From Muribaculaceae bacterium (GTDB lineage: Bacteria > Bacteroidota > Bacteroidia > Bacteroidales > Muribaculaceae), in assembly GCA_902836725.1 (NCBI GenBank), contig CADFRV010000029.1, positions 1 to 14,691 of the forward strand: DNA of 14,691 nt, given 5' to 3'. Below the pieces are notes generated by a model. The model was given only the letters and a program-made list of their open reading frames with translations. It ran no database searches and was not told the origin of the DNA. The position numbers were made by a program, and so were the translations under genes. This document shows, in pieces, positions 1 through 8,647 of this stretch; the stretch's first letter is position 1; each line of letters begins with the position of its first letter.

Positions 1-1
1 C

Positions 2-583
2 GGCGAATCAGACGTATATATCAACGACGCCAATAATTTCACATCCGCGCAGTGCGGCATAAGCGACCTCGGCAGCCGCGGAAGCCTTGACGCGAACCCG
101 AATCTCACCCAGGTGGCCCGCGAGATAGCCGTCACACCCGGAAACTACTACCAGGTATTCATTACCGACGACATACGCGAGGTAGCCGGACAACGCGCCA
201 TTCCCGTAGACTGCACATATTACAACTTCCTTACCGAATCGTGGATCAACGACAAGGACGGCAACCATACCGGCGCAAAAGTCATCTACACCGAGAGCAA
301 GCCCGACACAGATCTTCCCGCATGGAATGAATTAGTGGCGTCAATGGAAGTGCAGCTGTACAAGGCTGTCGAGCATATCTTCGAAAAAGATGTAAAAATA
401 GACGACAACTACCAGATCTACAGCGACAATGGTGATCCCGACGCACTTGAGGTACGGATCGAGAACAACAAAGTCACATTCATCTCGAAAAAGTACTCAT
501 ACGGTGATTATGACGTGCAGCTCTATCTGAGATCGGGAAGTGTATACTCGCGTGTATATTTCCACATTTTCTGCCGTTCCTGA
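2..583 (+). CDS. C-terminal part of an uncharacterised protein (5' end outside the window)
   Basis: The frame is open from base 2 to a TGA at 581-583, giving 193 visible residues. An internal GTG at 113 could start a shorter protein, but the codons before it are uninterrupted and protein-like (they include a VYINDANNF stretch), so this is read as the tail of a longer gene. The visible part is rich in Asp, Asn, Tyr and Val with alternating beta-strand-like segments, and has no membrane helix, as expected for a soluble or surface-exposed beta-rich domain. It loosely recalls small Bacteroides lipoprotein/surface families of unknown function (the DUF5036 type), but that is from memory and uncertain. 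No signal peptide can be judged because the N terminus is missing. It converges on the metallopeptidase gene with 18 bp between stop codons. Confidence 0.75.
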   Translation, partial: GESDVYINDANNFTSAQCGISDLGSRGSLDANPNLTQVAREIAVTPGNYYQVFITDDIREVAGQRAIPVDCTYYNFLTESWINDKDGNHTGAKVIYTESKPDTDLPAWNELVASMEVQLYKAVEHIFEKDVKIDDNYQIYSDNGDPDALEVRIENNKVTFISKKYSYGDYDVQLYLRSGSVYSRVYFHIFCRS

Positions 584-601
584 AAACCGAAAAGAGTGGC
601 A

Positions 602-1477
602 CTATAATGACCGGTACGGTGGCGAAAATGTGTCGCCCCCGGAAGGATCGCCGGTAGAAAGACCTTTGCGGAGCCACCGCTCACGCTGCGCTGAGGTGCC
701 GTGATTAAAAGAATCGGGCACAGCATATCCCTGCGCACGCTTCTGCAGATAGTCATCGCCGATCTTCGACGCCGCATCAAGAGCCTCCTCTATGTCGCCC
801 GGTTCGAGCGACTGAAACATCTTATTGTCGTGATATGCCCATACACCGGCATAGTAATCGGCCTGCAATTCAAGGCGCACACTGATCTGATTGGCTTCCG
901 CCTCAGACAGTTGCGCCATTTTATTATGCGCTTTCCCCAGGGTGCCGAGCAGGTTCTGCACATGGTGGCCCACCTCATGCGCGATCACATAGGCATATGC
1001 GAAGTCACCGTCGGCTCCGAGATTCCTGCGCATGTCGCGGAAGAAGGACAAATCCAGGTAAACCGAATTGTCGGCCGAGCAGTAGAACGGCCCCGACGAT
1101 GCCGTGGCACCTCCGCAGGCACTCTGCACCGAACCTGTGAAAAGCACAAGTTTAGGCGGCACATATTCCAGACCGTTCTGTCGGAAAATCTCGCTCCACA
1201 CATCCTCCGTGCCGGCAAGTATCTGCTTTGAAAACACCGCAAGCTCCTCCTCTTCCTGTGTCGGCACATACTCCTGCCCGGTGGCGCTTCCTGACGTAAG
1301 CAGGTTTCCACCACCGCCCACAAGCACCTCGAGCGGATTGCCGCCCGACATCCATGCTATCACACAGGCGATAATCACACCCACGATACCACCTCCGGCT
1401 ATTTTGCCTCCGATGCCTGAGGCGCGTCCGCGTCTGTCATCCACATTACCGCTCTGCCGTCTTCCGTCAAGTCTCAT
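602..1477 (-). CDS. Membrane-anchored neutral zinc metallopeptidase, YpfJ family
   Basis: The 291-residue protein has the layout of the YpfJ/putative neutral zinc metallopeptidase family (Pfam PF04228). It has a basic, Gly-rich N terminus (MRLDGRR..NVDDRRG), one hydrophobic segment at about residues 27-43, a linker, and a catalytic domain with HEVGHH at 167-172. H167 and H171 would bind zinc and E168 would be the general base. The downstream ELQADYYAG segment (203-211) supplies acidic residues suited to the third zinc ligand. Length matches the family (about 280-300). The substrate is not known. The domain probably faces the periplasm, tethered by the N-terminal helix. The start at 1475-1477 fits the conserved family N terminus. 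Unusually, it touches the end of the palindromic repeat at 1477-1659, so expression must come from within or through that repeat. No downstream terminator is evident in the 18 bp gap to the convergent neighbour. Confidence 0.93.
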   Translation of the reverse strand: MRLDGRRQSGNVDDRRGRASGIGGKIAGGGIVGVIIACVIAWMSGGNPLEVLVGGGGNLLTSGSATGQEYVPTQEEEELAVFSKQILAGTEDVWSEIFRQNGLEYVPPKLVLFTGSVQSACGGATASSGPFYCSADNSVYLDLSFFRDMRRNLGADGDFAYAYVIAHEVGHHVQNLLGTLGKAHNKMAQLSEAEANQISVRLELQADYYAGVWAYHDNKMFQSLEPGDIEEALDAASKIGDDYLQKRAQGYAVPDSFNHGTSAQRERWLRKGLSTGDPSGGDTFSPPYRSL

Positions 1478-1488
1478 AAGTAACAGTT

Positions 1489-1496
1489 CAAAATTA
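1489..1496 (-). promoter_or_regulatory. Possible -7 box for the metallopeptidase gene, inside the repeat
   Basis: On the minus strand this reads TAATTTTG, matching the Bacteroidota -7 consensus TAnnTTTG. It lies 11 bp upstream of the ATG at 1477, so the leader would be only a few bases. No well-spaced TTTG -33 box is seen: an ATTG lies about 24 bp upstream, which is somewhat too far. It is the most plausible start signal near the gene, but unproven. Confidence 0.3.
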
Positions 1497-1639
1497 TTTT
1501 ATTTACAGGTCAGATTATTTCAATGTTTCTTCGGCAAAATTTTGGAATCTTTTCCTCTCCTCATCAGTCGTGTAGCCCGCTACACTCCTTCTTCGTCAAG
1601 AAAAATCTTCACAAAATTTTTCTCGAACAAACATTAAAA

Positions 1640-1647
1640 TAATTTTG
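1640..1647 (+). promoter_or_regulatory. Possible outward -7 box in the right arm of the repeat
   Basis: TAATTTTG on the plus strand is the mirror copy of the motif in the left arm and points towards the 1877 operon. No convincing -33 box is seen, and a better-placed -7 box exists at 1851-1858, so its role is doubtful. Confidence 0.2.
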
Positions 1648-1828
1648 ACCAGTTACTTACCGATTAATTTTTATGAATTACCGAAACTCCCGCTTCCCCC
1701 TGTCTATTTATAATATGCGAATGTAATCAAAAGTTCGGAAAGTCACATTGTTTCCCCTGTCATATCAGACATCAATATTAAGAAATACAAAAAAACAGGA
1801 AAAGAGGTCTATGGAGCATATGGCGCTC

Positions 1829-1858
1829 TTCGGGTAACAAATATAATTCGTATATTTG
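1829..1858 (+). promoter_or_regulatory. Promoter of the 1877-7154 operon
   Basis: TATATTTG at 1851-1858 matches the Bacteroidota -7 consensus TAnnTTTG. A weak -33 match, TTCG at 1829-1832, lies 18 bp upstream. The predicted start of transcription is about 1864-1866, giving a leader of roughly 12 bases before the ATG at 1877. The leader is AT-rich and lacks a Shine-Dalgarno sequence, as is usual in this phylum. The rest of 1660-1828 is AT-rich with no gene. A short in-frame ATG run at 1811 stops after eight codons. Confidence 0.6.
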
Positions 1859-1876
1859 TAGATTAATTGATCCGCA

Positions 1877-3280
1877 ATGAAAACATCCGGAAAATCTTCA
1901 TATATACACACATATGCCCATGCCATCGGGTTCAGTAAACGGGATATCGTAGCGCTCGCGCTCCTGTGCTTCTCATCCGCATTCACAGCTTCGGCCTCGG
2001 TCACATTCACCGGAGGCGCCACAGACAAGGAGGCCATAAAGATCTCTCCCGCGGCTTCAACCGGCCTCGACGACCTGTTCGTGATCTGGAACACCGCCGG
2101 CACGCAAGCACATTACACGGCATCAAGCACTGCCACGACCGTGAAATGGTACCGTTTCAGCAACCTCGGCGGAGGATACGCCGAGGAAGTGCCATCATAC
2201 CGCAACGGCACCGACAGCTATATACAGCTCGCCGACAAGGATATGGGCTACATCGTGGAGGATGGCACCGACAGATATTATTTCTGGACCACCAACTATG
2301 CCGACCATATGTGCACTCTGGAGAGCATAGACATAATGCCTGACCAGACAGAGTGCGACCGCATGGCCCTGACACTCAACGGCCATGCCCCAAAAATCGC
2401 ATATTTCTCCATCAACGGCATGCAGCAGACCCTTAGCCGTGACCTGAAACTGGAATACACCACACTCGAATACAACCAGGAACGACAAGCGTATGAACAG
2501 CAGACCGTGACTGAGACGCTTGAGAGCGCCGACGGCACAGTGCGCACCGCCTCACCGCTCTGCGAGACATTCTTTTCCATCAGCGGCGACCGTTTCCTGC
2601 AGAAATGGGGGATGGAGCAGCATGCCGTATCGCCATACGTGCAGCCTATGGCCATAGCCGTGACAACCTCTGCCGAGCAGGCATCACGCGAGAACGACAA
2701 CGAACAGCGCGAGGAGAATGCCGGATCTTTTGGAGGCTCAGGCCCGGTTGAGATCACTTTCAGGGCTGCCGTGACAGACGCCGTGGTGTTCCACGAATGG
2801 CAGTTTTCCCGTGATCAGGAATTCGATATTATCGACCTGCGCATACAGGAGAACGAGATTGAGCATGAATTCAGCGACTACGGCACTGTATATGTGAGAT
2901 TCGTAGCCGGCAACGACAGCGGATCATGCGACTTCACTTCGGAGACATACACGGTATACATCGGCGAGTCGCGCCTCGACTGCCCCAACGCCTTCTCTCC
3001 CGGCGCCACCGAAGGAACAAACGACGAGTGGAAGGTGTCATACAAATCAATCGTGAGCTTCGACTGCTCCATATTCAACCGGTGGGGTCTCCTGATGTGC
3101 CATTTCACCGATCCATCACAAGGATGGGACGGCAAATACAAAGGAAAACTTGTGCCTCCGGGTGTTTATTATTATGTGATCCGCGCCAAAGGCACCGACG
3201 GAAAGGACTATAAACTCTCCGGCGACATCAACATCCTTAAATTCAAGGACAACCGCACTTCAACCACACCGACAAACTGA
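1877..3280 (+). CDS. Secreted type IX cargo protein with gliding-motility type C-terminal domain
   Basis: This 467-residue protein begins with a long basic n-region, then a hydrophobic stretch (about 23-38) ending in ASA, consistent with a Sec signal peptide cleaved near residue 41. The middle (about 42-365) is beta-rich and low in Lys, with no domain I can name. A predicted Ig-like segment before the end (about 290-362) contains VEITFRAAVTDAVVFHEWQF and VYVRFVAGND. The last ~90 residues (about 368-457) carry hallmarks of the CHU_C / gliding motility-associated C-terminal domain (PF13585, TIGR04131): CPNAFSPG, then EWKV, FNRWGLLM, GWDGKYKG and VPPGVYYYVI. This is the type B signal for outer-membrane export by the type IX system. 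The ATG at 1877 is the only early in-frame start, since a stop precedes it. It is first in a tight operon with the transglycosylase gene 11 bp downstream. Its activity after secretion is unknown. Confidence 0.88.
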   Translation: MKTSGKSSYIHTYAHAIGFSKRDIVALALLCFSSAFTASASVTFTGGATDKEAIKISPAASTGLDDLFVIWNTAGTQAHYTASSTATTVKWYRFSNLGGGYAEEVPSYRNGTDSYIQLADKDMGYIVEDGTDRYYFWTTNYADHMCTLESIDIMPDQTECDRMALTLNGHAPKIAYFSINGMQQTLSRDLKLEYTTLEYNQERQAYEQQTVTETLESADGTVRTASPLCETFFSISGDRFLQKWGMEQHAVSPYVQPMAIAVTTSAEQASRENDNEQREENAGSFGGSGPVEITFRAAVTDAVVFHEWQFSRDQEFDIIDLRIQENEIEHEFSDYGTVYVRFVAGNDSGSCDFTSETYTVYIGESRLDCPNAFSPGATEGTNDEWKVSYKSIVSFDCSIFNRWGLLMCHFTDPSQGWDGKYKGKLVPPGVYYYVIRAKGTDGKDYKLSGDINILKFKDNRTSTTPTN

Positions 3281-3291
3281 CAAGACAACAG

Positions 3292-4278
3292 ATGAAAACA
3301 AAAATATTCTTCATAGCGGCCGCTACTCTCTTCACCATGACGGCCATAAACGTATTCGCCGATCCGGCGAACGAGCCTACCCCGCAGACTACTGCCGAGG
3401 ACACCGCATCCACTCCGATGCCTACGGTGGTCAGCCCCCCTGTCCCCAAGACAATCACGTTTGCGGGAGAGAACATTGATTTCGACAGAAGCGACATGTA
3501 TGAGCGCCTTGACAGGGAGCTGTCGCAGATGTGCTACATGCACTCCTCCACCATGCTCATGCTGAAACGTGCCAACCGCTACTTCCCCGTAATCGCCCCC
3601 ATTCTCAAGAAAAACGGTGTGCCGGAGGATCTGGTGTACCTCGCATGCATCGAATCGTCGCTCAACCAGAGAGCCTACTCACCGGCCAAGGCAGCCGGTC
3701 TGTGGCAGTTCATCGCCTCGACCGCGAAACAGTATGGCCTCGAGGTCAACGACTATGTGGACGAACGTTACAACATAGAGAAAGCCACAGCCGCCGCCGC
3801 ACGCTATCTGAAAAACTCATATGCCAAATACGGCAACTGGGAATCGGCCATGGCCTCCTATAACGGCGGACAGGCCCGTGTGACCAACGAACTCTCCTCG
3901 CAGCTCGCCGACAGCGCGTTTGACCTCTATCTGGTGGAGGAGACATCCCGCTATCCGTTCCGTGTCTATGCCGCCAAGGCTCTGATGGAGAACCCATCGA
4001 AATATGGTTTCAGACTTAAGGCATCGCAGTTCTACGCCCCGATCAAATACACCGAAGTGACCGTCAATTCCACAATCGACGACCTGCCGGCCTGGGCGCA
4101 GCAACAGGGCACCACTTACGCGATGCTGAGGGAATACAACCCCTGGCTGCGCGCAAAAAGCCTCCCCGTAACAGCCGGAAAGAGCTACACGATAAAAATT
4201 CCCAAAAAAGAGAGCCTGTCACGCTCGGCAAACACGATCCAGAAACAACATCTTTATAATCCCCGCTGGGCTGAATAA
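3292..4278 (+). CDS. Periplasmic lytic transglycosylase, MltD-like (GH23)
   Basis: This 328-residue protein would cleave the MurNAc-GlcNAc bond of peptidoglycan to give 1,6-anhydro ends. A Sec signal peptide is clear (hydrophobic residues 5-21, likely cleavage after VFA at 23), followed by a Thr/Pro-rich linker (about 24-55). The SLT domain (PF01464) spans about 94-215. It has the catalytic Glu at 121 in ACIESSLN, then GLWQF (136-140) and ASYNGG (188-193), all typical of family 1 transglycosylases. The C-terminal part (about 252-305) has a segment ending in YTIKIPKK that resembles a single degenerate LysM-like wall-binding module. That is tentative, since MltD proteins usually carry clear LysM copies. 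There is no lipobox, so it is probably soluble in the periplasm. It sits 11 bp after the type IX cargo gene and 2 bp before uvrA, so all three are probably co-transcribed. A role in opening the wall for envelope machines is possible but not shown. Confidence 0.93.
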   Translation: MKTKIFFIAAATLFTMTAINVFADPANEPTPQTTAEDTASTPMPTVVSPPVPKTITFAGENIDFDRSDMYERLDRELSQMCYMHSSTMLMLKRANRYFPVIAPILKKNGVPEDLVYLACIESSLNQRAYSPAKAAGLWQFIASTAKQYGLEVNDYVDERYNIEKATAAAARYLKNSYAKYGNWESAMASYNGGQARVTNELSSQLADSAFDLYLVEETSRYPFRVYAAKALMENPSKYGFRLKASQFYAPIKYTEVTVNSTIDDLPAWAQQQGTTYAMLREYNPWLRAKSLPVTAGKSYTIKIPKKESLSRSANTIQKQHLYNPRWAE

Positions 4279-4280
4279 CG

Positions 4281-7154
4281 ATGAGCATACGCAAAGCAGA
4301 CTACAATACCACCGACATAACCACCACTGCATCCGCCGCCGAGCAGACCCTCGAAGTTACCGGCGCAAGAGTACACAATCTCAAAAACATCGACGTGACG
4401 ATCCCCCACGGTGCCCTTACCGTGATAACGGGACTTAGCGGCAGCGGTAAATCGTCGCTCGCGTTCGACACAATATATGCCGAGGGACAACGCCGCTACA
4501 TAGAGACATTCTCCTCCTATGCACGCAACATGCTCGGCAACATGGAGCGTCCCGACGTAGACAAAATATCCGGTCTTTCCCCGGTTATCGCCATCGAGCA
4601 GAAAACCATCAACCGCAATCCGCGCAGTACAATAGGCACCACAACCGAAGTCTATGATTTCCTGCGTCTGCTCTACGCTCGCATAGGCGAGGCACGCAGC
4701 TACCTTTCGGGCGAGCCGATGGTGAAATATACCGAGGAGAAAATAGTGGCCATGATACTCGACAGGTATGACGGCCGCAAAATCTACATCCTCTCCCCCC
4801 TTGTGCACAACAGAAAAGGGCACTACAAGGAACTGTTCGAGCAACTCCAGAAAAAAGGATACCTGAACGTGCGTGTGGACGGCGAACTGCGCGAGATCAC
4901 ATACGGCATGAAACTCGACCGCTACAAGAACCACTCCATAGAGCTTGTGGTGGACAAACTGAAAGTATCGCGCAAAGACGACAGCCGTCTGCGCGACTCC
5001 GTGGCAAACGCCCTGCGTCAAGGTGGCAAACAGATGATGGTTTACGACCTTGACGACATGAAAGTGGCGCATTTCAGCCAGTCGCTGATGGACCCGGCCA
5101 CCGGATTGAGCTACCGCGAGCCTGCTCCCCACAACTTCTCGTTCAACTCTCCCCTGGGCGCGTGTCCCTGCTGCAAAGGTCTCGGCACCGTCAACATCGT
5201 GGACCGCTCGAAAATCATACCCGACGACAGAATTTCGATCTACAACGGAGCCATAGTGCCTCTCGGGAAATACAAAAACTCCATGATCTTCTGGCAGATC
5301 GCCGCCATTTGCGAGAAATACGGGTGCGGTCTGAAAACTCCTGTGAACGAACTTCCGGAAGAGGCGCTCAACGATATACTCAACGGCACAAACGAGCGTC
5401 TGCAGATAAAATCGGAGACCCACTCCATCTCAAACTACTTCCTCTCCTATGAAGGGCTGGTGAAGTACATTGAGATGCAGCAAAGCGACGACGCCTCGGC
5501 GGAAGCGCAGAAATGGAGCGGTAAATTCTATTCGCGCCTTGTCTGCCCGGAATGTAACGGCGACAGACTGAACCGTGAGGCGCTCCATTTCTTCGTTGAC
5601 GGAAAAAACATCGCGGAACTTTCCCGCCTCGACATAACCGACCTGCTTGAATGGGCAGAGAGCGTTGAAGACCGGCTCGGCTCGCGCCAGAAGACCATCG
5701 GGCACGAGATACTCAAGGAGATCCGCAGCCGCCTGCGGTTTCTCGTGGATGTAGGTCTGGGGTACCTCGCCCTCAACCGCAACTCCGCCACACTCTCCGG
5801 CGGGGAAAGCCAGCGCATACGCCTCGCCACACAGTTGGGTTCGGAACTTGTGAACGTGCTTTACATACTCGACGAACCGAGCATCGGACTGCACCAGAGC
5901 GACAACACGCGCCTTATCGACTCGCTTAAAAAACTGCGCGACGCACAGAACTCCATTATCGTGGTGGAGCATGACAAGGACATGATGCTCAACGCCGACT
6001 ATATTGTGGATATAGGTCCCAAGGCGGGACGCAAAGGTGGAGAAGTCGTATTCCAGGGGACTCCGCAGACGATGCTCGCCACAGACACCATAACGGCAGG
6101 ATACCTCAACGGCAGACTTGCCATCGAAGTGCCGTCGGCACGTCGTCCGGGCAACGGCAAGACACTGCGGCTCACCGGATGCACCGGCCACAACCTGCAG
6201 AATGTGGATTTCACCCTCCCGCTCGGCACTCTCACTTGCGTGTGCGGCGTATCGGGTAGCGGCAAATCATCACTCGTGAACGGCACACTGCAGCCGATAC
6301 TTTCCAACAAATTCTACCGCTCGGCTGAGGAACCGCTCCCATATGCCGCCCTGGAAGGGATAGAGAATATCGACAAGATCGTGACCGTGGACCAGTCGCC
6401 GCTCGGGAAGTCGCCACGCTCCAATCCGGCCACCTATACAGGGGTTTTCTCTGACATAAGATCGCTCTTCGTGGATCTCCCCGAAGCAAAGATACGCGGT
6501 TACAAACCGGGACGGTTCTCATTCAACGTGGCCGGCGGACGGTGCGAAGCCTGCAAGGGTAACGGCTACAAGACCATAGAGATGAACTTCCTCCCCGATG
6601 TGCTTGTGCCGTGCGAGGAATGCTCGGGAAAACGCTACAACCGCGAGACACTCGAGGTGCGTTTCAAAGGGAAATCCATAGCCGATGTGCTCGACATGAC
6701 CATCAACCAGGCCGTGGAATTTTTCGCCGTGCAGCCGCGCATCCTCAAAAAACTGAAAATAATGCAGGAGATAGGTCTGGGCTACATCAAACTCGGACAA
6801 CCGTCCTCCACCCTTTCGGGAGGTGAGAACCAGCGCGTGAAACTGGCTACGGAACTTGCAAAACGCGACACGGGAAAGACACTCTTCGTGCTTGACGAAC
6901 CGACAACGGGCCTTCATTTCGAGGACATAAAGGTATTGCTTGGAGTGCTCAACAGGCTTGTGGAGAAAGGGAACACCGTGCTTGTGATAGAGCACAACCT
7001 CGACGTGGTAAAATGCGCCGACTATATCGTGGACATGGGTCCCGCCGGAGGAAAGAACGGCGGCCGCATCATAGCGACAGGCACTCCGGAGGAGGTGGCG
7101 AAGACAGACTCCCCCACCGCACCCTTCCTGCGCCGCGAATTAGGCATGGAATAA
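4281..7154 (+). CDS. uvrA: Excinuclease ABC subunit UvrA
   Basis: The 957-residue ATPase is the damage-recognition subunit of nucleotide excision repair. It dimerises, loads UvrB on lesions and acts in the cytoplasm. Both ABC modules are complete. Walker A motifs are GLSGSGKSS (51-59) and GVSGSGKSS (656-664), signatures LSGGESQR (505-512) and LSGGENQR (845-852), and Walker B regions LYILDEP (527-533) and LFVLDEP (868-874). The C-terminal zinc module is intact, with CEAC at 755-758 and CEEC at 778-781, and a CPEC lies at 422-425. The first zinc module keeps only one pair, CPCC (295-298): the partner CxxC expected near 265-275 is replaced by a segment without Cys ([13 protein letters not shown]). 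Length is normal (E. coli about 940). The start lies 2 bp after the transglycosylase stop, arguing for co-transcription. Bacteroidota often carry more than one uvrA, so whether this is the sole or main copy cannot be told here. Confidence 0.97.
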   Translation: MSIRKADYNTTDITTTASAAEQTLEVTGARVHNLKNIDVTIPHGALTVITGLSGSGKSSLAFDTIYAEGQRRYIETFSSYARNMLGNMERPDVDKISGLSPVIAIEQKTINRNPRSTIGTTTEVYDFLRLLYARIGEARSYLSGEPMVKYTEEKIVAMILDRYDGRKIYILSPLVHNRKGHYKELFEQLQKKGYLNVRVDGELREITYGMKLDRYKNHSIELVVDKLKVSRKDDSRLRDSVANALRQGGKQMMVYDLDDMKVAHFSQSLMDPATGLSYREPAPHNFSFNSPLGACPCCKGLGTVNIVDRSKIIPDDRISIYNGAIVPLGKYKNSMIFWQIAAICEKYGCGLKTPVNELPEEALNDILNGTNERLQIKSETHSISNYFLSYEGLVKYIEMQQSDDASAEAQKWSGKFYSRLVCPECNGDRLNREALHFFVDGKNIAELSRLDITDLLEWAESVEDRLGSRQKTIGHEILKEIRSRLRFLVDVGLGYLALNRNSATLSGGESQRIRLATQLGSELVNVLYILDEPSIGLHQSDNTRLIDSLKKLRDAQNSIIVVEHDKDMMLNADYIVDIGPKAGRKGGEVVFQGTPQTMLATDTITAGYLNGRLAIEVPSARRPGNGKTLRLTGCTGHNLQNVDFTLPLGTLTCVCGVSGSGKSSLVNGTLQPILSNKFYRSAEEPLPYAALEGIENIDKIVTVDQSPLGKSPRSNPATYTGVFSDIRSLFVDLPEAKIRGYKPGRFSFNVAGGRCEACKGNGYKTIEMNFLPDVLVPCEECSGKRYNRETLEVRFKGKSIADVLDMTINQAVEFFAVQPRILKKLKIMQEIGLGYIKLGQPSSTLSGGENQRVKLATELAKRDTGKTLFVLDEPTTGLHFEDIKVLLGVLNRLVEKGNTVLVIEHNLDVVKCADYIVDMGPAGGKNGGRIIATGTPEEVAKTDSPTAPFLRRELGME

Positions 7155-7167
7155 GGTGCGGATGCTG

Positions 7168-8640
7168 TCATTTATGCCAGAAACCGGGAGTGAAGAGCAC
7201 GAGAATGGTGAATATCTCGAGACGGCCTATGAGCATCAGCATGGAAAGAATCCATTTGCCGGGATCGGGGATGAGGTCGTAATCGCCTCCATACCCCGTT
7301 ATGTCGGGACCGAGACCTGTATTGCTCACGCATGAGAACGAGGCGAAAAAGCTGTCGACAAGAGGTACCTCGAATATGGTAAGCGCCACTCCGCCGAGCA
7401 CTATCACCAGTATATAAAGCGATATGAACACCAGCACTTTGTTTATGACCTCCGGGGTCATGGTCTTGCCGTTCACGTTGACGGCGAGAATATGGTTGGG
7501 ATAGATGCAGCGGTAAAGTTCGTTGCGGGCATCTTTCCACAGATAAAGCGCACGGTCGAGCTTGGCGCCTCCCGATGTGGAGCCGGCGCAGGCACCGAAA
7601 AACATCATGAGGAATATCAGACACAGGATGAACAGCCCCCAGTCTCCGAGATGCGCCACGGTATATCCGGTAGATGACATTGTCGATACGATCTGGAACA
7701 GCGGATCGATAGTGAAAGTTTCCCATGTCGGTACAACAGCACTGTTGAACGCGAGAGAAAGATCGAACAGTACAAACAGCGACAGGATAACCTTCACATA
7801 CAACCTGAACACCTCGTTGTGCCACACACTCTTGAACTCTCCGGTCGATACTTTGAATATCAAGGCGAAATTCACGCCTCCGACAAACATGAACACCATG
7901 GTGACAATCTTGATATAGAGCGAATCCCACGCACCGATGGAAGCCTGACGGGTAGAGAAACCGCCGGTCGACATGGTGGAGAACGCATGGCACACGCTGT
8001 CAAAGCCGTTCATCGGGCCGATCATATAAAGTATAATCAATGCCACCGTGAGGAGCGCATACACCATCCAGAGCCTCTTGGCAGTGGAGCTGACACGGGG
8101 CCTCAGTTTCTCATGTGTTATACCGGTCACCTCGGCATTGAACATCTGCATGCCTCCCGAGGAATTGAGCATCGGCAGCACAGCAAGCGTGAAAAGTATT
8201 ATCCCCATGCCCCCGATCCACTGCATCAGGGAGCGCCATATGTGCAACGCCTTGGAAATATTGTCGATATCCTGCATTACAGACACTCCGGTAGTGGTGA
8301 AACCCGACATCGCCTCGAAAAAAGCTTCAGAAATATTGAGAGGCACATCGCTGATGATGAAGGGGATCATGCCGAAGAAAGAGAACACCACCCATACAAG
8401 CGCAGTGAGCAGGAAACCCTCCCTCTTGCCCATTTCGGAGCGTCGCGGACGGCTCAGGAATGTCATGCACGCGCCTGTGACAGCAGTTATCACCGTACCC
8501 GCAGCAAAAGCCACGAAATCTTTCTCGGCATATATCAGGGCCGTGAAAAGCGGCACAAGCATAAAGGCGCCCTCTATCATCACGAGCCACCCCATAACCC
8601 GCACGAGCATCCTGAAATTGATCCGCATCAGCCTGCCCAT
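7168..8640 (-). CDS. trkH: Potassium uptake channel subunit TrkH/KtrB family
   Basis: This 490-residue inner-membrane protein forms the K+ pathway of the Trk/Ktr system. It is strongly hydrophobic, with repeated membrane-pore-membrane units. The four filter-like pore loops are visible: TTTGVS (115-120), STGGFS (224-229), SSTGYT (322-327) and SNTGLG (439-444). The Gly/Ser-rich stretch GACAGSTSGGAK (349-360) fits the intramembrane gating loop of the family. The start at 8638-8640 (MGRLMRINF) gives the usual length of about 480-490 and lies 7 bp after the trkA stop. Starting at the upstream in-frame codon at 8742 would add 34 non-conserved residues overlapping trkA. It is the last gene of the operon, and no terminator hairpin is seen in the 13 bp before the convergent uvrA stop. 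It works with the TrkA protein encoded just upstream. Confidence 0.96.
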   Translation of the reverse strand: MGRLMRINFRMLVRVMGWLVMIEGAFMLVPLFTALIYAEKDFVAFAAGTVITAVTGACMTFLSRPRRSEMGKREGFLLTALVWVVFSFFGMIPFIISDVPLNISEAFFEAMSGFTTTGVSVMQDIDNISKALHIWRSLMQWIGGMGIILFTLAVLPMLNSSGGMQMFNAEVTGITHEKLRPRVSSTAKRLWMVYALLTVALIILYMIGPMNGFDSVCHAFSTMSTGGFSTRQASIGAWDSLYIKIVTMVFMFVGGVNFALIFKVSTGEFKSVWHNEVFRLYVKVILSLFVLFDLSLAFNSAVVPTWETFTIDPLFQIVSTMSSTGYTVAHLGDWGLFILCLIFLMMFFGACAGSTSGGAKLDRALYLWKDARNELYRCIYPNHILAVNVNGKTMTPEVINKVLVFISLYILVIVLGGVALTIFEVPLVDSFFASFSCVSNTGLGPDITGYGGDYDLIPDPGKWILSMLMLIGRLEIFTILVLFTPGFWHK

Positions 8641-8647
8641 ACCATTT

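Larger units (their letters stand above)
1477..1659. repeat. Large imperfect palindrome, MITE-like intergenic element
   Basis: The two ends are inverted copies. Bases 1477-1500 match the reverse complement of 1636-1659 at 22 of 24 positions. Further in, 1522-1533 matches 1624-1635 at 11 of 12, and 1536-1544 matches 1612-1620 exactly (AAAATTTTG). The centre is a perfect 6-bp stem with a 4-base loop, GTGTAG-CCCG-CTACAC (1570-1585). The left arm carries 21 extra bases (1501-1521) that look like a partial second copy of the arm. The element begins and ends with TA (TAAGTAAC...GTTACTTA), which is compatible with TA target duplication as in IS630/Tc1-type miniature elements, but a palindrome ending in TA cannot prove this. 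No other flanking direct repeat is seen. It contains no credible reading frame. As RNA from either strand it would fold into a long hairpin. The identity of the element is inference; the symmetry is seen directly. Confidence 0.8.

Noticed and set aside
1104..1637. A 177-codon open frame on the plus strand running into the palindrome
   Set aside because: It is antisense to the metallopeptidase gene for most of its length and ends inside non-coding palindromic sequence.
1693..1762. Repeated CCCCTGTC near 1697 and 1755 as possible operator sites
   Set aside because: An 8-base match repeated twice in AT-rich sequence is not enough to claim a binding site.
4254..5423. A 389-codon open frame on the minus strand opposite uvrA
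   Set aside because: It lies fully antisense to an unmistakable UvrA coding region, has no recognisable domain, and its composition is what a reverse reading of uvrA codons gives.
7117..7161. Possible hairpin CCGCACC/GGTGCGG across the end of uvrA as a terminator
   Set aside because: There are only 7 pairs around a 31-base loop, inside the coding end, with no U-tract. It is too weak to call.
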